Assembly (NCBI GenBank): GCA_002727675.1 | Contig: PBXQ01000079.1 | Coordinates: 1 to 35,139, forward strand | DNA: 35,139 nucleotides | Origin: Thermoplasmata archaeon | Lineage (GTDB): Archaea > Thermoplasmatota > Poseidoniia > Poseidoniales > Thalassarchaeaceae | Direction of reading: 5' to 3' | Part shown: piece after piece, positions 14,373-23,073 of the stretch | Layout: each line of letters opens with the position of its first letter | Numbering within the stretch: position 1 is the stretch's first letter | The notes under the pieces: generated by a model | Databases searched by the model: none | What the model saw: the letters and a program-made list of their open reading frames with translations, nothing else | Told to the model about the DNA's origin: nothing | Translations under genes and position numbers: made by a program

Positions 14373-17363
14373 TTATTCTAATTTAATTATAATCCTTGCA
14401 CTTAATTCTGCTTGCATCCCTTCTCTAATTTTTTCTAAGTGATTCATTCTTTCATCTAGTTCTAATCTTAATTTTTCTATTAGACCTCTTTTCATTCTAG
14501 CCCAACGTTGGTCAACGATTTGCCCACCCATACTTTCTCTAATTGATGCCGCTCGTAATTGTTCTCTTTCTCTTTCTATTCTCTCCATCCATGATCGCTG
14601 AATATTATGTCGTAATTCGTCAAGCAAGGGGGTGAGTCTAGCATTTTCATCTTCTAATAACCAACCATGTAATCTATCAAGGAAATTGTCAATTTTCAAA
14701 TCTAAATCATTATCAAAAATGGTTCTATTTAGTTCATTGAATTCAGCCCATGGTTGCTTTGGTTGGTTAATTATGGGGTATCCCTTATTGTCAAGTAGTA
14801 ACCATCTACGAACCGAATGATCTGATAGCCCAGCCACAACCCAATCTAAACAGATTAATATTGAACTTCTTTCATCCCATTCTTCAGGTCTTTTTGCACT
14901 TAATTGAATTAAAGGAGAAATACCAGAATCACGCCAACCAGGTAGTGTGGCATCTTGATTTGCTTCACCACTAATTGAATCACGAAGCCATTGAACAATT
15001 GGATGCCAAGGTGCCAAATATTCGAATTCATTGTTTGCCCTTGCTTCTTCTCTTTCAATTACAAATGGAATTATGTGTGGTGGTGCAGCGTTATACAATT
15101 TATTAATCCTTATTTCCCAGTCTTTCAATTGATAATCAGGATTGTTTTTATCTGCACATCTGTTAACCAATTCTGACACACTTTCAGAACTTAGAATTAA
15201 TTGCCAGTAACCTCCGATGTGATGTAAGCGTGATTGCTGATCTTTCAATTCTAATCTTTTTCTAACCCATTTAATCAATTGCTCAGGTTCTATTCCGAGT
15301 TCCATTTTTATAGAATCTTCCCTTAATTTTCGGATACCTGGGTCATTACCCAACCATTCTCGTTCTTCATTGGCCCTTTCATCCAACCACCTCTCCCTCT
15401 TTTCCAACAACGTTTCTAAATTATCATCAGAGTTATGTACACTGTTTACTTGCAATTCTTTTGCATCAACAATGCTAAATCCACTATCACCCAATCTTCT
15501 AGCACGAGGGGAATTTAATTCGTTTTGAGCAACCATTTTCATGGCCTTACCAAGTAACGGATCTAACATACCAATGGAATCTTCAAATAGACGAATCCTG
15601 TAAAATAAGCGACCTAAAATTGCAGCGTCAATAGTCCCTTCAACAGCAATATTGAGAATTGTAATCACTTCAGCTTGTTGTCCGAAACGGTCCAATCGGC
15701 CAATACGTTGCTCTATTTTCATTGGATTCCATGGTAAATCGTAGTTAACTAATCTATGGCAATGTTGCTGATCTAACCCCTCGCTTCCTACTTCACTAGA
15801 TAACAATACATCTATTTCTCCATTTGCAAATTTATTACGTAAATCTTCTCTTTCAATCATGGGGGTAAGTCCATTCAAAACTTCACATCTGACTCCTTCA
15901 TTTAGAAGACGATCTTTCAGATAATTTAGTGTCCCACGGAAATGACTGAAAAGAAGAATACCCCCCTCAGTATCTTTAGTTAAGGAATCTAGAATCCATA
16001 ATTTCAAAGCTTCAAATTTAGAATCAAAACTCCCTAGATCTTCAGCAGCTATAACCAATTCATCTAAGTCGCCAAATCGGCCAAGAAGTCGGTGCTCTGC
16101 TTCTTCAATTGTTACTTCTAATACTTCTTCATCACCTTCGGTATCAAAATCAAATGCATTTATTGCAGTATCTCGAAGTTGAGTTCGTACATGATTGGCA
16201 AATGCAGGTAAACAACTACTCGCCATTCTTTCAGGAACTACTAATGCCCAATCAAAACGTTCAGAATCGGGGTGACGTAATTGCATTAATCTCCATGTCC
16301 AACGCCTAGCAGCTTCGTACAATCTCCATTCTGCTTTTGTCAATTGAACATCTAATGTAATCGCATCTCTTCTTGCTAAATTCAAATCAAGGTCACGCCT
16401 CCTAGTTCTTACAATTATCTCGTTCAATGGCCTAATTTCTCTTAATAAATCAGCAACACGTTGCCTATGGTTTGATACTTCAGTCCAACCCAGCGGGTCA
16501 CGACAGATTTCTATGGCTTCTTTTAATCTTAAATCAGTAGAAAAACCAGGTGTAAATTCTAATCTCTCAAGTGCTGTAATCGCACTTTGTAAATCTGGTA
16601 TTTTTTTAGATGTGGCATCTAATGCCGTATTCAAATTACGCATGGGGCCCATTGTACTCTGAAATGATTGAAAATCCGGCCAACGATCAGGGGCGAGCAA
16701 AGATAGTTGAACCCATAATTCTTCATTAGAAAGATTAACTGGAGTGGCAGTTAAGAAAAGAATATTATTACTATGTAGGGTTAATAATTGAATTGCATCG
16801 TGTAACCTACTTCTAGGATTTCGGCAATGATGTGCTTCGTCTACAATTGTTAGAAGTAATTCTGGAATACCATCTTCCATTAACTGCCTCAATAATTTTG
16901 GTTGACGGAGAATACCATGGCTCGTCACAACGACTAATGATTCCCCTTGCCTAATTCTCTCTATTGCATGTAGAAGCTTCGCACCAGTATTTGCCTCAAA
17001 ACCCACTAAGTCGCATCGATGAAACATTTCTTGTAACCATTTGATTCTCAAACCACTTGGGCAAGCAATAATCGCTCCACCTTTTTCACCTATTGAATGT
17101 AGTCTACGTAATACATGAAGGGCGGAGATTGTTTTTCCTAAACCTACTTCATCAGCAATCAGTAAACCATTCCAATTACTCGATGCCAATCTTGCAGCAG
17201 GCAAATGTTGGTGGGGTTGGTCCTGCCACCGCCCGAATCGTAATAGCGGGCAGAAGTCTGTAGGGGGGTAACGAATGTCTAAATCACATCTCAAAAGTGC
17301 CCACTCTTCTTGACTCAAAACTGAACCAATGGGCTTCACTCCACCTCCGCTCAAATCTTTCAA
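14373..17363 (-). CDS. SNF2-family helicase/ATPase (RapA/HepA-like)
   Basis: This is a 996-residue SF2 enzyme. Lobe 1 has Walker A in IADEVGLGKTISALHVL (about 69-85), Walker B in TIVDEAHHCRNPRSR (about 175) and motif III FLTATPVNLSNEE. Lobe 2 has ILLFSHFRGTLNYLKDRL, LLSSEVGSEGLDQQHCHRLVN (motif V) and IEQRIGRLDRFGQ (motif VI). The last roughly 400 residues are helical and charged, without a nuclease motif I can name. The SEVGSEGLD and GRLDRFGQ forms match the RapA/HepA branch, which remodels RNA polymerase or nucleoprotein complexes. Some members work in phage defence, but no defence partners are adjacent. Confidence 0.9.
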   Translation of the reverse strand: MKDLSGGGVKPIGSVLSQEEWALLRCDLDIRYPPTDFCPLLRFGRWQDQPHQHLPAARLASSNWNGLLIADEVGLGKTISALHVLRRLHSIGEKGGAIIACPSGLRIKWLQEMFHRCDLVGFEANTGAKLLHAIERIRQGESLVVVTSHGILRQPKLLRQLMEDGIPELLLTIVDEAHHCRNPRSRLHDAIQLLTLHSNNILFLTATPVNLSNEELWVQLSLLAPDRWPDFQSFQSTMGPMRNLNTALDATSKKIPDLQSAITALERLEFTPGFSTDLRLKEAIEICRDPLGWTEVSNHRQRVADLLREIRPLNEIIVRTRRRDLDLNLARRDAITLDVQLTKAEWRLYEAARRWTWRLMQLRHPDSERFDWALVVPERMASSCLPAFANHVRTQLRDTAINAFDFDTEGDEEVLEVTIEEAEHRLLGRFGDLDELVIAAEDLGSFDSKFEALKLWILDSLTKDTEGGILLFSHFRGTLNYLKDRLLNEGVRCEVLNGLTPMIEREDLRNKFANGEIDVLLSSEVGSEGLDQQHCHRLVNYDLPWNPMKIEQRIGRLDRFGQQAEVITILNIAVEGTIDAAILGRLFYRIRLFEDSIGMLDPLLGKAMKMVAQNELNSPRARRLGDSGFSIVDAKELQVNSVHNSDDNLETLLEKRERWLDERANEEREWLGNDPGIRKLREDSIKMELGIEPEQLIKWVRKRLELKDQQSRLHHIGGYWQLILSSESVSELVNRCADKNNPDYQLKDWEIRINKLYNAAPPHIIPFVIEREEARANNEFEYLAPWHPIVQWLRDSISGEANQDATLPGWRDSGISPLIQLSAKRPEEWDERSSILICLDWVVAGLSDHSVRRWLLLDNKGYPIINQPKQPWAEFNELNRTIFDNDLDLKIDNFLDRLHGWLLEDENARLTPLLDELRHNIQRSWMERIEREREQLRAASIRESMGGQIVDQRWARMKRGLIEKLRLELDERMNHLEKIREGMQAELSARIIIKLE

Positions 17364-17437
17364 CAGTAACCTACGGTAAAACGACTGTACTTGAACTCAC
17401 GCGAAATTAATAGTGATAATTGGTAAAAAACCCATTT

Positions 17438-17884
17438 TTATGGCAGTGTGACGCCTGTCTCTTTTACGGTATTTAGTACAACATGTGTCGTCGATCGTTC
17501 TACCCCTTCTGTTGAAAGCACAGTTTTAGTAAAATCATCAAGATCATCTCTATCTTTAACTCGTGCGAATACTAAACTATCCATATCTCCAGTGACATCA
17601 TAAACAGCAAAAACACGCGAGTCAGAAGCGATTAACTCTTGAATTTCAAGTAATCTTCCCTTTACAATTCTTAACCCAACCACAACAGTCATTTCCCAAC
17701 CAATTTTATCAGGATTAAGGTTAACAGTATATCCAGTAATTACTCCATTTTCTTCTAGTTTATTCAAACGGTTTGATACTGTTCCTAAAGCAACACCAAC
17801 AATATCAGCGAGAGCTCGCATAGAATATCTCCCATCTTCTTGTAGGGCTACTAACAATGATTTGTCTATATCATCTAACTCCAT
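17438..17884 (-). CDS. Lrp/AsnC-family transcription regulator
   Basis: The N-terminal winged HTH reads LDDIDKSLLVALQEDGRYSM, ALADIVGVALGTVSNRLNKLEENGVITGY. A RAM/AsnC effector domain follows (about 65-145; VYDVTGDMDSLVFARVKDRDDL). At 148 residues it is full length. GAGGCG lies seven bases before the ATG. Such proteins sense amino acids and act as local or global regulators. The effector is unknown. The AT-rich spacer upstream contains an inverted repeat that could be an autoregulatory site. Confidence 0.92.
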   Translation of the reverse strand: MELDDIDKSLLVALQEDGRYSMRALADIVGVALGTVSNRLNKLEENGVITGYTVNLNPDKIGWEMTVVVGLRIVKGRLLEIQELIASDSRVFAVYDVTGDMDSLVFARVKDRDDLDDFTKTVLSTEGVERSTTHVVLNTVKETGVTLP

Positions 17885-17983
17885 TTTATCGCCTCGGATT
17901 TATGGCGCTCGACAGAGGGTTATTGAACGTTATTGTTGATTATTGCGTGCAGGGTGAACGAATGAACATTAAATAAGTATATA

Positions 17984-18008
17984 ATGAAATATTATTCAAT
18001 ATATTCAT
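17984..18008. repeat. AT-rich inverted repeat between Lrp and the 366-residue protein gene
   Basis: ATGAAATAT and ATATTCAT flank a short AT-rich centre, next to ATAAGTATATAATG. It lies at the stop of the minus-strand gene and about 100 nt upstream of the Lrp gene. It could be a weak terminator or an Lrp-type binding site. Confidence 0.25.
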
Positions 18009-19108
18009 TAGTCATTAATTGGCAGATTTAAATCAAGTACCCAACCACCTAATTCATCAACATCCACTTTCCAATGAGTTGGAACTGTGTCACCAATAAT
18101 ACCAGAACATTTCATTTTTACAGTGAAACTACGACTTGTTTCTGCTGGGATTAATTGTTGAGTGGGTACCTTGCCCATCTTCCAAGGTTCATTTGCGAAA
18201 GCACCTTTCAATGTTACATCAAAAATCCCGGCAGTAATCATTACTTTAGCATACCAACTATCATTGTTGTTTTGATAAAGAGTACCGCGCAATCGTGGTA
18301 AACCAATTTCTCTCCTTTGGTCTTGACGAACAATAATTAGTAGTCCCACAATTACAACAATTCCAATCAAGATTGTAGGGAACTTTTCAGCTGTAGAATT
18401 TGGAACATTTGTTGGAGCCTCCAATTGTATTTTGTCGGCGCCATAAATTGTATGGTTTAAATCATCAACAAACAGAATAACAACCTCCATCCTCCATAAT
18501 TCGTCTTCAGAAGTTGGGAGTCCATCTTCTTGTAATCTTTCAATACTAACCTCATGAGTCCAATTAGTTATATTTCCTTCTTCGTGATAAAATGAAGATG
18601 TCCAACCATAATGTTTCACCAGATCATGAACTATTACATCCCCAATTGAATCATAATCAACAGTGATGTACCAACGCATATTCAATGATTCTGATAAGTT
18701 TTCAAGTGGCAGTATGCTAGTAGAAAGTTGCAATCCTGAGAAGGTTAATTCAGAGGAATTTTTCCCATCATTTCCAAGAGCATGATTCCAAAGTAGGGTT
18801 ACTTGAAGGTCTGTTTCAACTAATTTTGTAATTCCATCTACATTAGAATTAGATGTAGGGGCACCATTTATCCAAGTGGAGCAATTTTCTGCTCCCAAAT
18901 TTTCTGCTCGTTGTTTAGCAGCAAGGGTACTATCATTGCTATGAATCCAATTTAATCTTACATTTGAATTATAATCATAATCAAAACCACACCCTGAATC
19001 ATCAACAAATGACTCGTAAACATGATTTTCTTGACTATTTGAGGAGGCTTGAACAAGAGTAGAACAGATGAATATTAACAGAATTAATAAACATCTGATG
19101 AACTTCAT
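18008..19108 (-). CDS. Secreted protein with one membrane anchor and cytoplasmic domain
   Basis: I do not recognise a family. A signal peptide (CLLILLIFICSTLVQA) precedes a Cys-poor extracellular domain of about 215 residues with several N-glycosylation-type sequons (NDST, NCST, NHT). One helix follows (about 243-261, FPTILIGIVVIVGLLIIV), then a basic, beta-rich domain of about 100 residues (RLRGTLYQNNNDSWYAKVM). GAGGTG precedes the ATG, which overlaps the stop of the upstream 44-residue ORF (ATGA). It is the last gene of the NSUN operon. Its function is unknown. Confidence 0.75.
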   Translation of the reverse strand: MKFIRCLLILLIFICSTLVQASSNSQENHVYESFVDDSGCGFDYDYNSNVRLNWIHSNDSTLAAKQRAENLGAENCSTWINGAPTSNSNVDGITKLVETDLQVTLLWNHALGNDGKNSSELTFSGLQLSTSILPLENLSESLNMRWYITVDYDSIGDVIVHDLVKHYGWTSSFYHEEGNITNWTHEVSIERLQEDGLPTSEDELWRMEVVILFVDDLNHTIYGADKIQLEAPTNVPNSTAEKFPTILIGIVVIVGLLIIVRQDQRREIGLPRLRGTLYQNNNDSWYAKVMITAGIFDVTLKGAFANEPWKMGKVPTQQLIPAETSRSFTVKMKCSGIIGDTVPTHWKVDVDELGGWVLDLNLPIND

Positions 19109-19239
19109 TCAATCACCTCTAAACCCAAATCATGAGAGAGTAAGAAACGTTCGGAATCAGGAATCATCAAAGTGAGTTTATTTCCTAACCATGCAGGCAG
19201 CCACCATTCATGCCCATCCAATGTTAAGTGTAAAATCAC
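19105..19239 (-). CDS. Small ORF of 44 residues, too short for the ORF track
   Basis: On the minus strand a GTG-initiated frame reads VILHLTLDGHEWWLPAWLGN through to DLGLEVIE and stops at TGA, sharing ATGA with the start of the 366-residue gene. It begins 36 nt after the NSUN stop, in the same frame. GGGAGG lies immediately before the GTG, rather close, so the exact start is uncertain. The coupled stop, lack of internal stops and a sensible folded-like composition (two Trp pairs, hydrophobic alternation) argue for a real gene. It could instead be the separated C-terminus of the methyltransferase. No function is assigned. Confidence 0.6.
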   Translation of the reverse strand: MILHLTLDGHEWWLPAWLGNKLTLMIPDSERFLLSHDLGLEVIE

Positions 19240-19275
19240 GCCTCCCTTTCTTTCAGATTTAATGCCTGGAATTGT

Positions 19276-20736
19276 TTATGCAACTTCTTCAATGTTAGAT
19301 CCGCCTTTGAGTAATATATTTGTTAGAAGGCTGGATGAAATTTCATGAACATGTTTAGTACATTTTGGGGCTGTAATAAATATCCCTTTAGATGTAGGTC
19401 TTTGAAGAATTCCTTTTCGTAACTCCCATGTTGGAAGCCCTGCTTGTACTACTTGGAAAGGGTGCCAATGCCCCCCGGGTAATTTCCCTCCCCTTCGTAG
19501 CATTCTTTCTCCTGCCCATAACCATTCAATTTCATGACTTGTAGTGTATAATTTACTTCCACGAGAATACATTTTATTATATTCAACACCCCAATCTTTT
19601 TGAATAAATTTTAGCATTTCATCCGATGCAACCACTTGATGATTACTATTCGTCGGAGGAGGTGTCTTGATGTGCTTGTCCTTCATTTCTTCATTACTTA
19701 GTAATGATTTTGCCACATTAGAATCTCCAATATGTTTGAATGCAGCAACAAAAAATCCACCCGTGTCGTTTTCATCATTCCAGATTCGTTTGCAAAGATG
19801 TAATGAATTTATGATTTCATTATCATAACTGAATTCATTGTTCTCTTTAACCCAATTATCCATGCCTGGCCTAGAAATTAGGTTTGGGCATTTTGTAGAA
19901 ATATCCGTATCTTCAAGAATTAGGAATTCACAAATTCTTAAAATTTCTGCAACGACTAATTCATTTTCAACAGGATCTAATGAACAAGTAGAATACACCA
20001 TCCTGCCACCAGGTGCAAGTAACATCGCAGCTTTTTTTACAAGCGAAATTTGCAATTTCTGTAAATTATATCCCGCTTTTTGAGTCCAGTTTTGCCAGAT
20101 TTCTGGATTTTTTCTAGTAGTACCACTACCAGTGCAGGGGGCATCTACTAGTATCCTATCAAATCCTGGATTAGGGCAACGTGGTAAGTGTCGCCCATCA
20201 TGGCGGACGATTACCATAGAAGTAACACCGACTCTTTTAGAATTCGATACTAACAGATTTGCTCTTCCGGGGTTCGATTCATTGGCAATTACAATTCCTT
20301 CATCATTAATTGCTTCACATAATTGAGTTGCTTTGCTACCTGGCGCAGCGCACATATCTAATACGCGATGTCCAGGTTGACAATCTAGTAATTTCACTGG
20401 TATCATTGAAACAGCTTCTTGGCGTGTTATTCTACCACTATCATGTAGGGCTCTGATTAGCAATTCAGCTAATTTGTCCTCACATTTACCACGTTTCCAA
20501 GGCATCTCCCATCCTTGACCTCCACCCCCCTCTGGCAACCAAGGGATTGTTTTTCCACCTAATTCACGCAAAATTTTATTCGTCCAATCGCAATCATATC
20601 TAAGTGGATTAATTCTTAATGATTCGGTTAAGCGAGGTTGTGCTAGTTCTAACCATCCCATAGAATCTTTACGCCAAGATTGGACAGCAGCCCACAAAGC
20701 ACTTTCTTCAGCAGAGGGCCATATTTCGCTACTCAT
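19276..20736 (-). CDS. NOL1/NOP2/Sun (NSUN) family RNA cytosine-C5 methyltransferase
   Basis: This SAM-dependent enzyme makes m5C in tRNA or rRNA. Motif I is RVLDMCAAPGSKATQLCEA (about 125-142), motif IV with the release Cys is DRILVDAPCTGSGTTRKNP, and motif VI with the nucleophile Cys is YSTCSLDPVENELV. Both catalytic Cys are present. The N-terminal roughly 100 residues are the usual RNA-binding lead. The C-terminal part (about 370-486) looks like a divergent PUA-type extension (GRMLRRGGKLPGGHWHPFQV is similar in NSUN proteins). It heads a minus-strand operon with the 44-residue ORF and the anchored secreted protein. The RNA target cannot be told from sequence alone. Confidence 0.92.
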   Translation of the reverse strand: MSSEIWPSAEESALWAAVQSWRKDSMGWLELAQPRLTESLRINPLRYDCDWTNKILRELGGKTIPWLPEGGGGQGWEMPWKRGKCEDKLAELLIRALHDSGRITRQEAVSMIPVKLLDCQPGHRVLDMCAAPGSKATQLCEAINDEGIVIANESNPGRANLLVSNSKRVGVTSMVIVRHDGRHLPRCPNPGFDRILVDAPCTGSGTTRKNPEIWQNWTQKAGYNLQKLQISLVKKAAMLLAPGGRMVYSTCSLDPVENELVVAEILRICEFLILEDTDISTKCPNLISRPGMDNWVKENNEFSYDNEIINSLHLCKRIWNDENDTGGFFVAAFKHIGDSNVAKSLLSNEEMKDKHIKTPPPTNSNHQVVASDEMLKFIQKDWGVEYNKMYSRGSKLYTTSHEIEWLWAGERMLRRGGKLPGGHWHPFQVVQAGLPTWELRKGILQRPTSKGIFITAPKCTKHVHEISSSLLTNILLKGGSNIEEVA

Positions 20737-20835
20737 TGACTACCCCCCTGACAATTCACAAGCATTCCTGAAAGGCATATCACTCAAGGATTGTGGATGC
20801 GCTAATCCCATGAACCACCTACTGTTGGGGGTACT

Positions 20836-22263
20836 ATGGCTGTGGGTGGTGGCGATGCATTTAGCCTATCTGCAACCCTTTTGACAATCATATTATTGTG
20901 GTCATTCATTCAATGGACAGCCCCTTGGTGGCTCCATGAAATTAGTAAACGTAATTCCATCGATGTACAAAGAATTAGGCAGTTAGATCGGGCTTTAACA
21001 TTACTTCCATTGGTTCTTTTATTCGCTGTTATGACAAACTTAATTTTTTCACATATTACACTTGATTATTCTAATGCACATGTAGCAAATTTTGGAGGTG
21101 GACATCTTTCAATTATAGAGAGGATTTTTGCAACTATGTTTTCAGAAGAAGGTCCTTGGTTAGCAATCCCCCTATCTTTTGCAATTAGTTCAATAATATG
21201 TGAGTATTTTTGTGGAAATCAATATCACATTATTGACGGTGGTATTTCATTTGTTAGAAGATCAAGTGCATTAAGATTACACGGATTTCTTTGGCCTTTT
21301 ATGTTAGTTGCCTATTTATCATCAGAATCTTTTGCAGTTTATTCTATTCCACAACCAGTTGGTGAATCCACTTTGATTGCACCTTTGTATTGTATATTCC
21401 AAATTATATCCGGTGCTTCATTAGCCGTATGGATTTATTTCACCAGTCGTCTTTCTCAAGAATCAGAAATTAGGCCCAAGCAAATTTATCCTGTATTGAT
21501 TTCAGGTTTATTTTCAATTATGCCAATTATTGTTTCCTTAGGTGTATATCCTAATCCAATTGAAGGTCCATCTTTATCTCATTTTGTTGCACTTGAAATG
21601 GCTGATTCACTGGCGTTATGTATTTCATTAGGTGTTCTTTTGATTGGGTGGCCATTGTTTCTATATATTCTCTCACACATACATTCGATTAGGGGTCAAG
21701 CAAGAGAAAGAAAATGGCTTGGGTTATTATTCATATTTTCTCACACTCTAATTATTACATGGATTTCAGGTGTTGTAATTTTGGAAACACTACCCAATGT
21801 TTCTGGATGGGATTCAGCTATGTGGCTTGCTCTTACCCTAATGTTGCCATTATCTGTGGTTGGATTAATTGGTACGTTATTACCTATGGCTGGATTTGAT
21901 GCTCGTCCTAGGCCAGAGATTTGGGGTTTTTATCTAATGACATCGTTGTTGATTCCTTTTCTTACCATCAAGTATCCTCTTACAGCAGCATTAGCCCCTG
22001 GATTGTTTATTTCAATGGTATCTTCTCCATTATTAGCAACTCATGTAGAAAATCGTCCTTCATTATTAGCCTCTAGAAGGGTAATTGAATCGCTTGTAAT
22101 TGTAATATTGAGTATTATTGGATTATATTGTTTGCACCAAGTTATGACTTGTGGAATATTGTATATGTTGGGTGCAATTGTAATAATTATTTGTATTCCA
22201 TTGTCAACGATTATGTTTACTAATTCAGTATCTAATGAAATTGAAATTGGTGAAGAAGAATAG
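20836..22263 (+). CDS. Polytopic membrane protein, possibly distantly CcmF-like
   Basis: The 475 residues hold about 12 hydrophobic helices with short loops and an acidic C-terminus (NEIEIGEEE). The first 110 residues have a layout slightly like the CcmF/CcsA cytochrome c maturation family: a Tyr-Ser-Asn segment, HLSIIERIFATMFSEEGPW (compare the tyr-rich/EGS segment of CcmF), then a helix. The WWD haem-handling motif of that family is missing, so I hold this as a weak resemblance. A transporter is the alternative. The start at ATG 20836 follows GGGGGT, and a downstream ATG at 20866 is possible. No partner gene is adjacent. Confidence 0.6.
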   Translation: MAVGGGDAFSLSATLLTIILLWSFIQWTAPWWLHEISKRNSIDVQRIRQLDRALTLLPLVLLFAVMTNLIFSHITLDYSNAHVANFGGGHLSIIERIFATMFSEEGPWLAIPLSFAISSIICEYFCGNQYHIIDGGISFVRRSSALRLHGFLWPFMLVAYLSSESFAVYSIPQPVGESTLIAPLYCIFQIISGASLAVWIYFTSRLSQESEIRPKQIYPVLISGLFSIMPIIVSLGVYPNPIEGPSLSHFVALEMADSLALCISLGVLLIGWPLFLYILSHIHSIRGQARERKWLGLLFIFSHTLIITWISGVVILETLPNVSGWDSAMWLALTLMLPLSVVGLIGTLLPMAGFDARPRPEIWGFYLMTSLLIPFLTIKYPLTAALAPGLFISMVSSPLLATHVENRPSLLASRRVIESLVIVILSIIGLYCLHQVMTCGILYMLGAIVIIICIPLSTIMFTNSVSNEIEIGEEE

Positions 22264-22278
22264 GGTTGGTAAAAGGCA

Positions 22279-22291
22279 TTTTTTTCTTTTT
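22279..22291 (+). terminator. T-rich terminator tract
   Basis: TTTTTTTCTTTTT lies 16 nt after the stop of the polytopic membrane protein gene. Oligo-T runs terminate archaeal RNA polymerase without needing a hairpin. The orientation and position fit the upstream gene. Confidence 0.45.
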
Positions 22292-22372
22292 ATCAGATGA
22301 AACGGTTATAGCACCGACAGCGCGCCTGCATCTCAGTTGACTGCTTTTGCAGACGGCTAGATGGGATGCGAA

Positions 22373-22798
22373 ATGAGTGAAGAAGGAAAGCACGTAGTAA
22401 AGCGACAGAAGAGAATTAGTCCATTGGCTAAAGCGAATAGAGAGGCGTTTAAAGCGGCAAGAAATCGGGCTGAAAACACCACTCAGAAAATCGAAAAAAC
22501 TAGAGAGGTACGAGAGCGTTTTAGAGATATTCATGAACGTGCTCTTGGCAGCCAGGTTGAGCAAGGGCCATTAGTTCCAGTAGAAGCACAAATGGAAGTT
22601 GAAGAGGATTCTTGGGTTTATCAAACTGTAGATGAAGATACTTTGAAAGAATTAAGCCATAGGGTTGTTTTACATACTAGTGCAGGTAGTAGAAAAGTAT
22701 TGTTTGAAACCCAAAATCTTGATGAAGCAATGGATTGCGCAGCACGAATTGTAGAATTTAGCGATGGTTGTGTATTAGTGGAAACCATTGATCCTTGA
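22373..22798 (+). CDS. Small protein of unknown function
   Basis: I do not recognise this family. From the ATG at 22373 (MSEEGKHVVKRQKR) it has 141 residues; the ORF track begins four codons earlier at 22361. The first 70 residues are basic and helical (NREAFKAARNRAENTTQKIE, VRERFRDIHERALG). The last 65 are an alpha/beta unit (SHRVVLHTSAGSRKVLFETQNLDEAMDCAARIVEF). It has no membrane helix. It lies head to tail before Sec61-beta but has its own spacing, so an operon is uncertain. Confidence 0.7.
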   Translation: MSEEGKHVVKRQKRISPLAKANREAFKAARNRAENTTQKIEKTREVRERFRDIHERALGSQVEQGPLVPVEAQMEVEEDSWVYQTVDEDTLKELSHRVVLHTSAGSRKVLFETQNLDEAMDCAARIVEFSDGCVLVETIDP

Positions 22799-22821
22799 AT
22801 TAATACCTTATTCGTCGCGTT

Positions 22822-22829
22822 CATATATG
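22822..22829 (+). promoter_or_regulatory. TATA-like box for the Sec61-beta gene
   Basis: CATATATG is centred about 26 nt before the ATG at 22852, which fits a leaderless archaeal transcript. Confidence 0.5.
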
Positions 22830-22851
22830 CGAGGCAGGTCGGGCGTTTTGT

Positions 22852-23070
22852 ATGGCAGTCAAGAAAGACAAGAAGTCCAAGGGGCCAAATATCCAGCAAG
22901 CAGCTGGTTTAATTCGCTACTTCGATGAAGAGTCTGAGGAAGCTTGGCAAATTAGTAAAGGAATGATTTACGCAGTCAGCATCGTTTTTTCCGTTGTTAT
23001 CTATATCGCCAACCAACCCACACAATGGGATAATACTTGGATGTGGATGTGGGACAACCTCTTTGGTTGA
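22852..23070 (+). CDS. Preprotein translocase subunit Sec61-beta
   Basis: The 72-residue protein has the archaeal Sec61-beta plan: a basic Lys/Gly-rich N-terminus (KKDKKSKGPNIQQAAGL), the conserved IRYFDEESEEAWQI segment and one C-terminal membrane helix (GMIYAVSIVFSVVIYIANQ). It is the small third subunit of the SecYEG/Sec61 channel, next to SecY in the membrane. The extra Trp-rich tail (WDNTWMWMWDNLFG) is longer than usual and would lie on the outer face. The gene is apart from secY and secE. Its stop is three bases from the convergent gene. Confidence 0.85.
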   Translation: MAVKKDKKSKGPNIQQAAGLIRYFDEESEEAWQISKGMIYAVSIVFSVVIYIANQPTQWDNTWMWMWDNLFG

Positions 23071-23073
23071 TTC

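Noticed and set aside
14373-17363. Helicase as part of a defence island
   Set aside because: Some SNF2 helicases belong to anti-phage systems, but the neighbours (Toprim protein, Lrp regulator, response regulator) do not form a known defence set.
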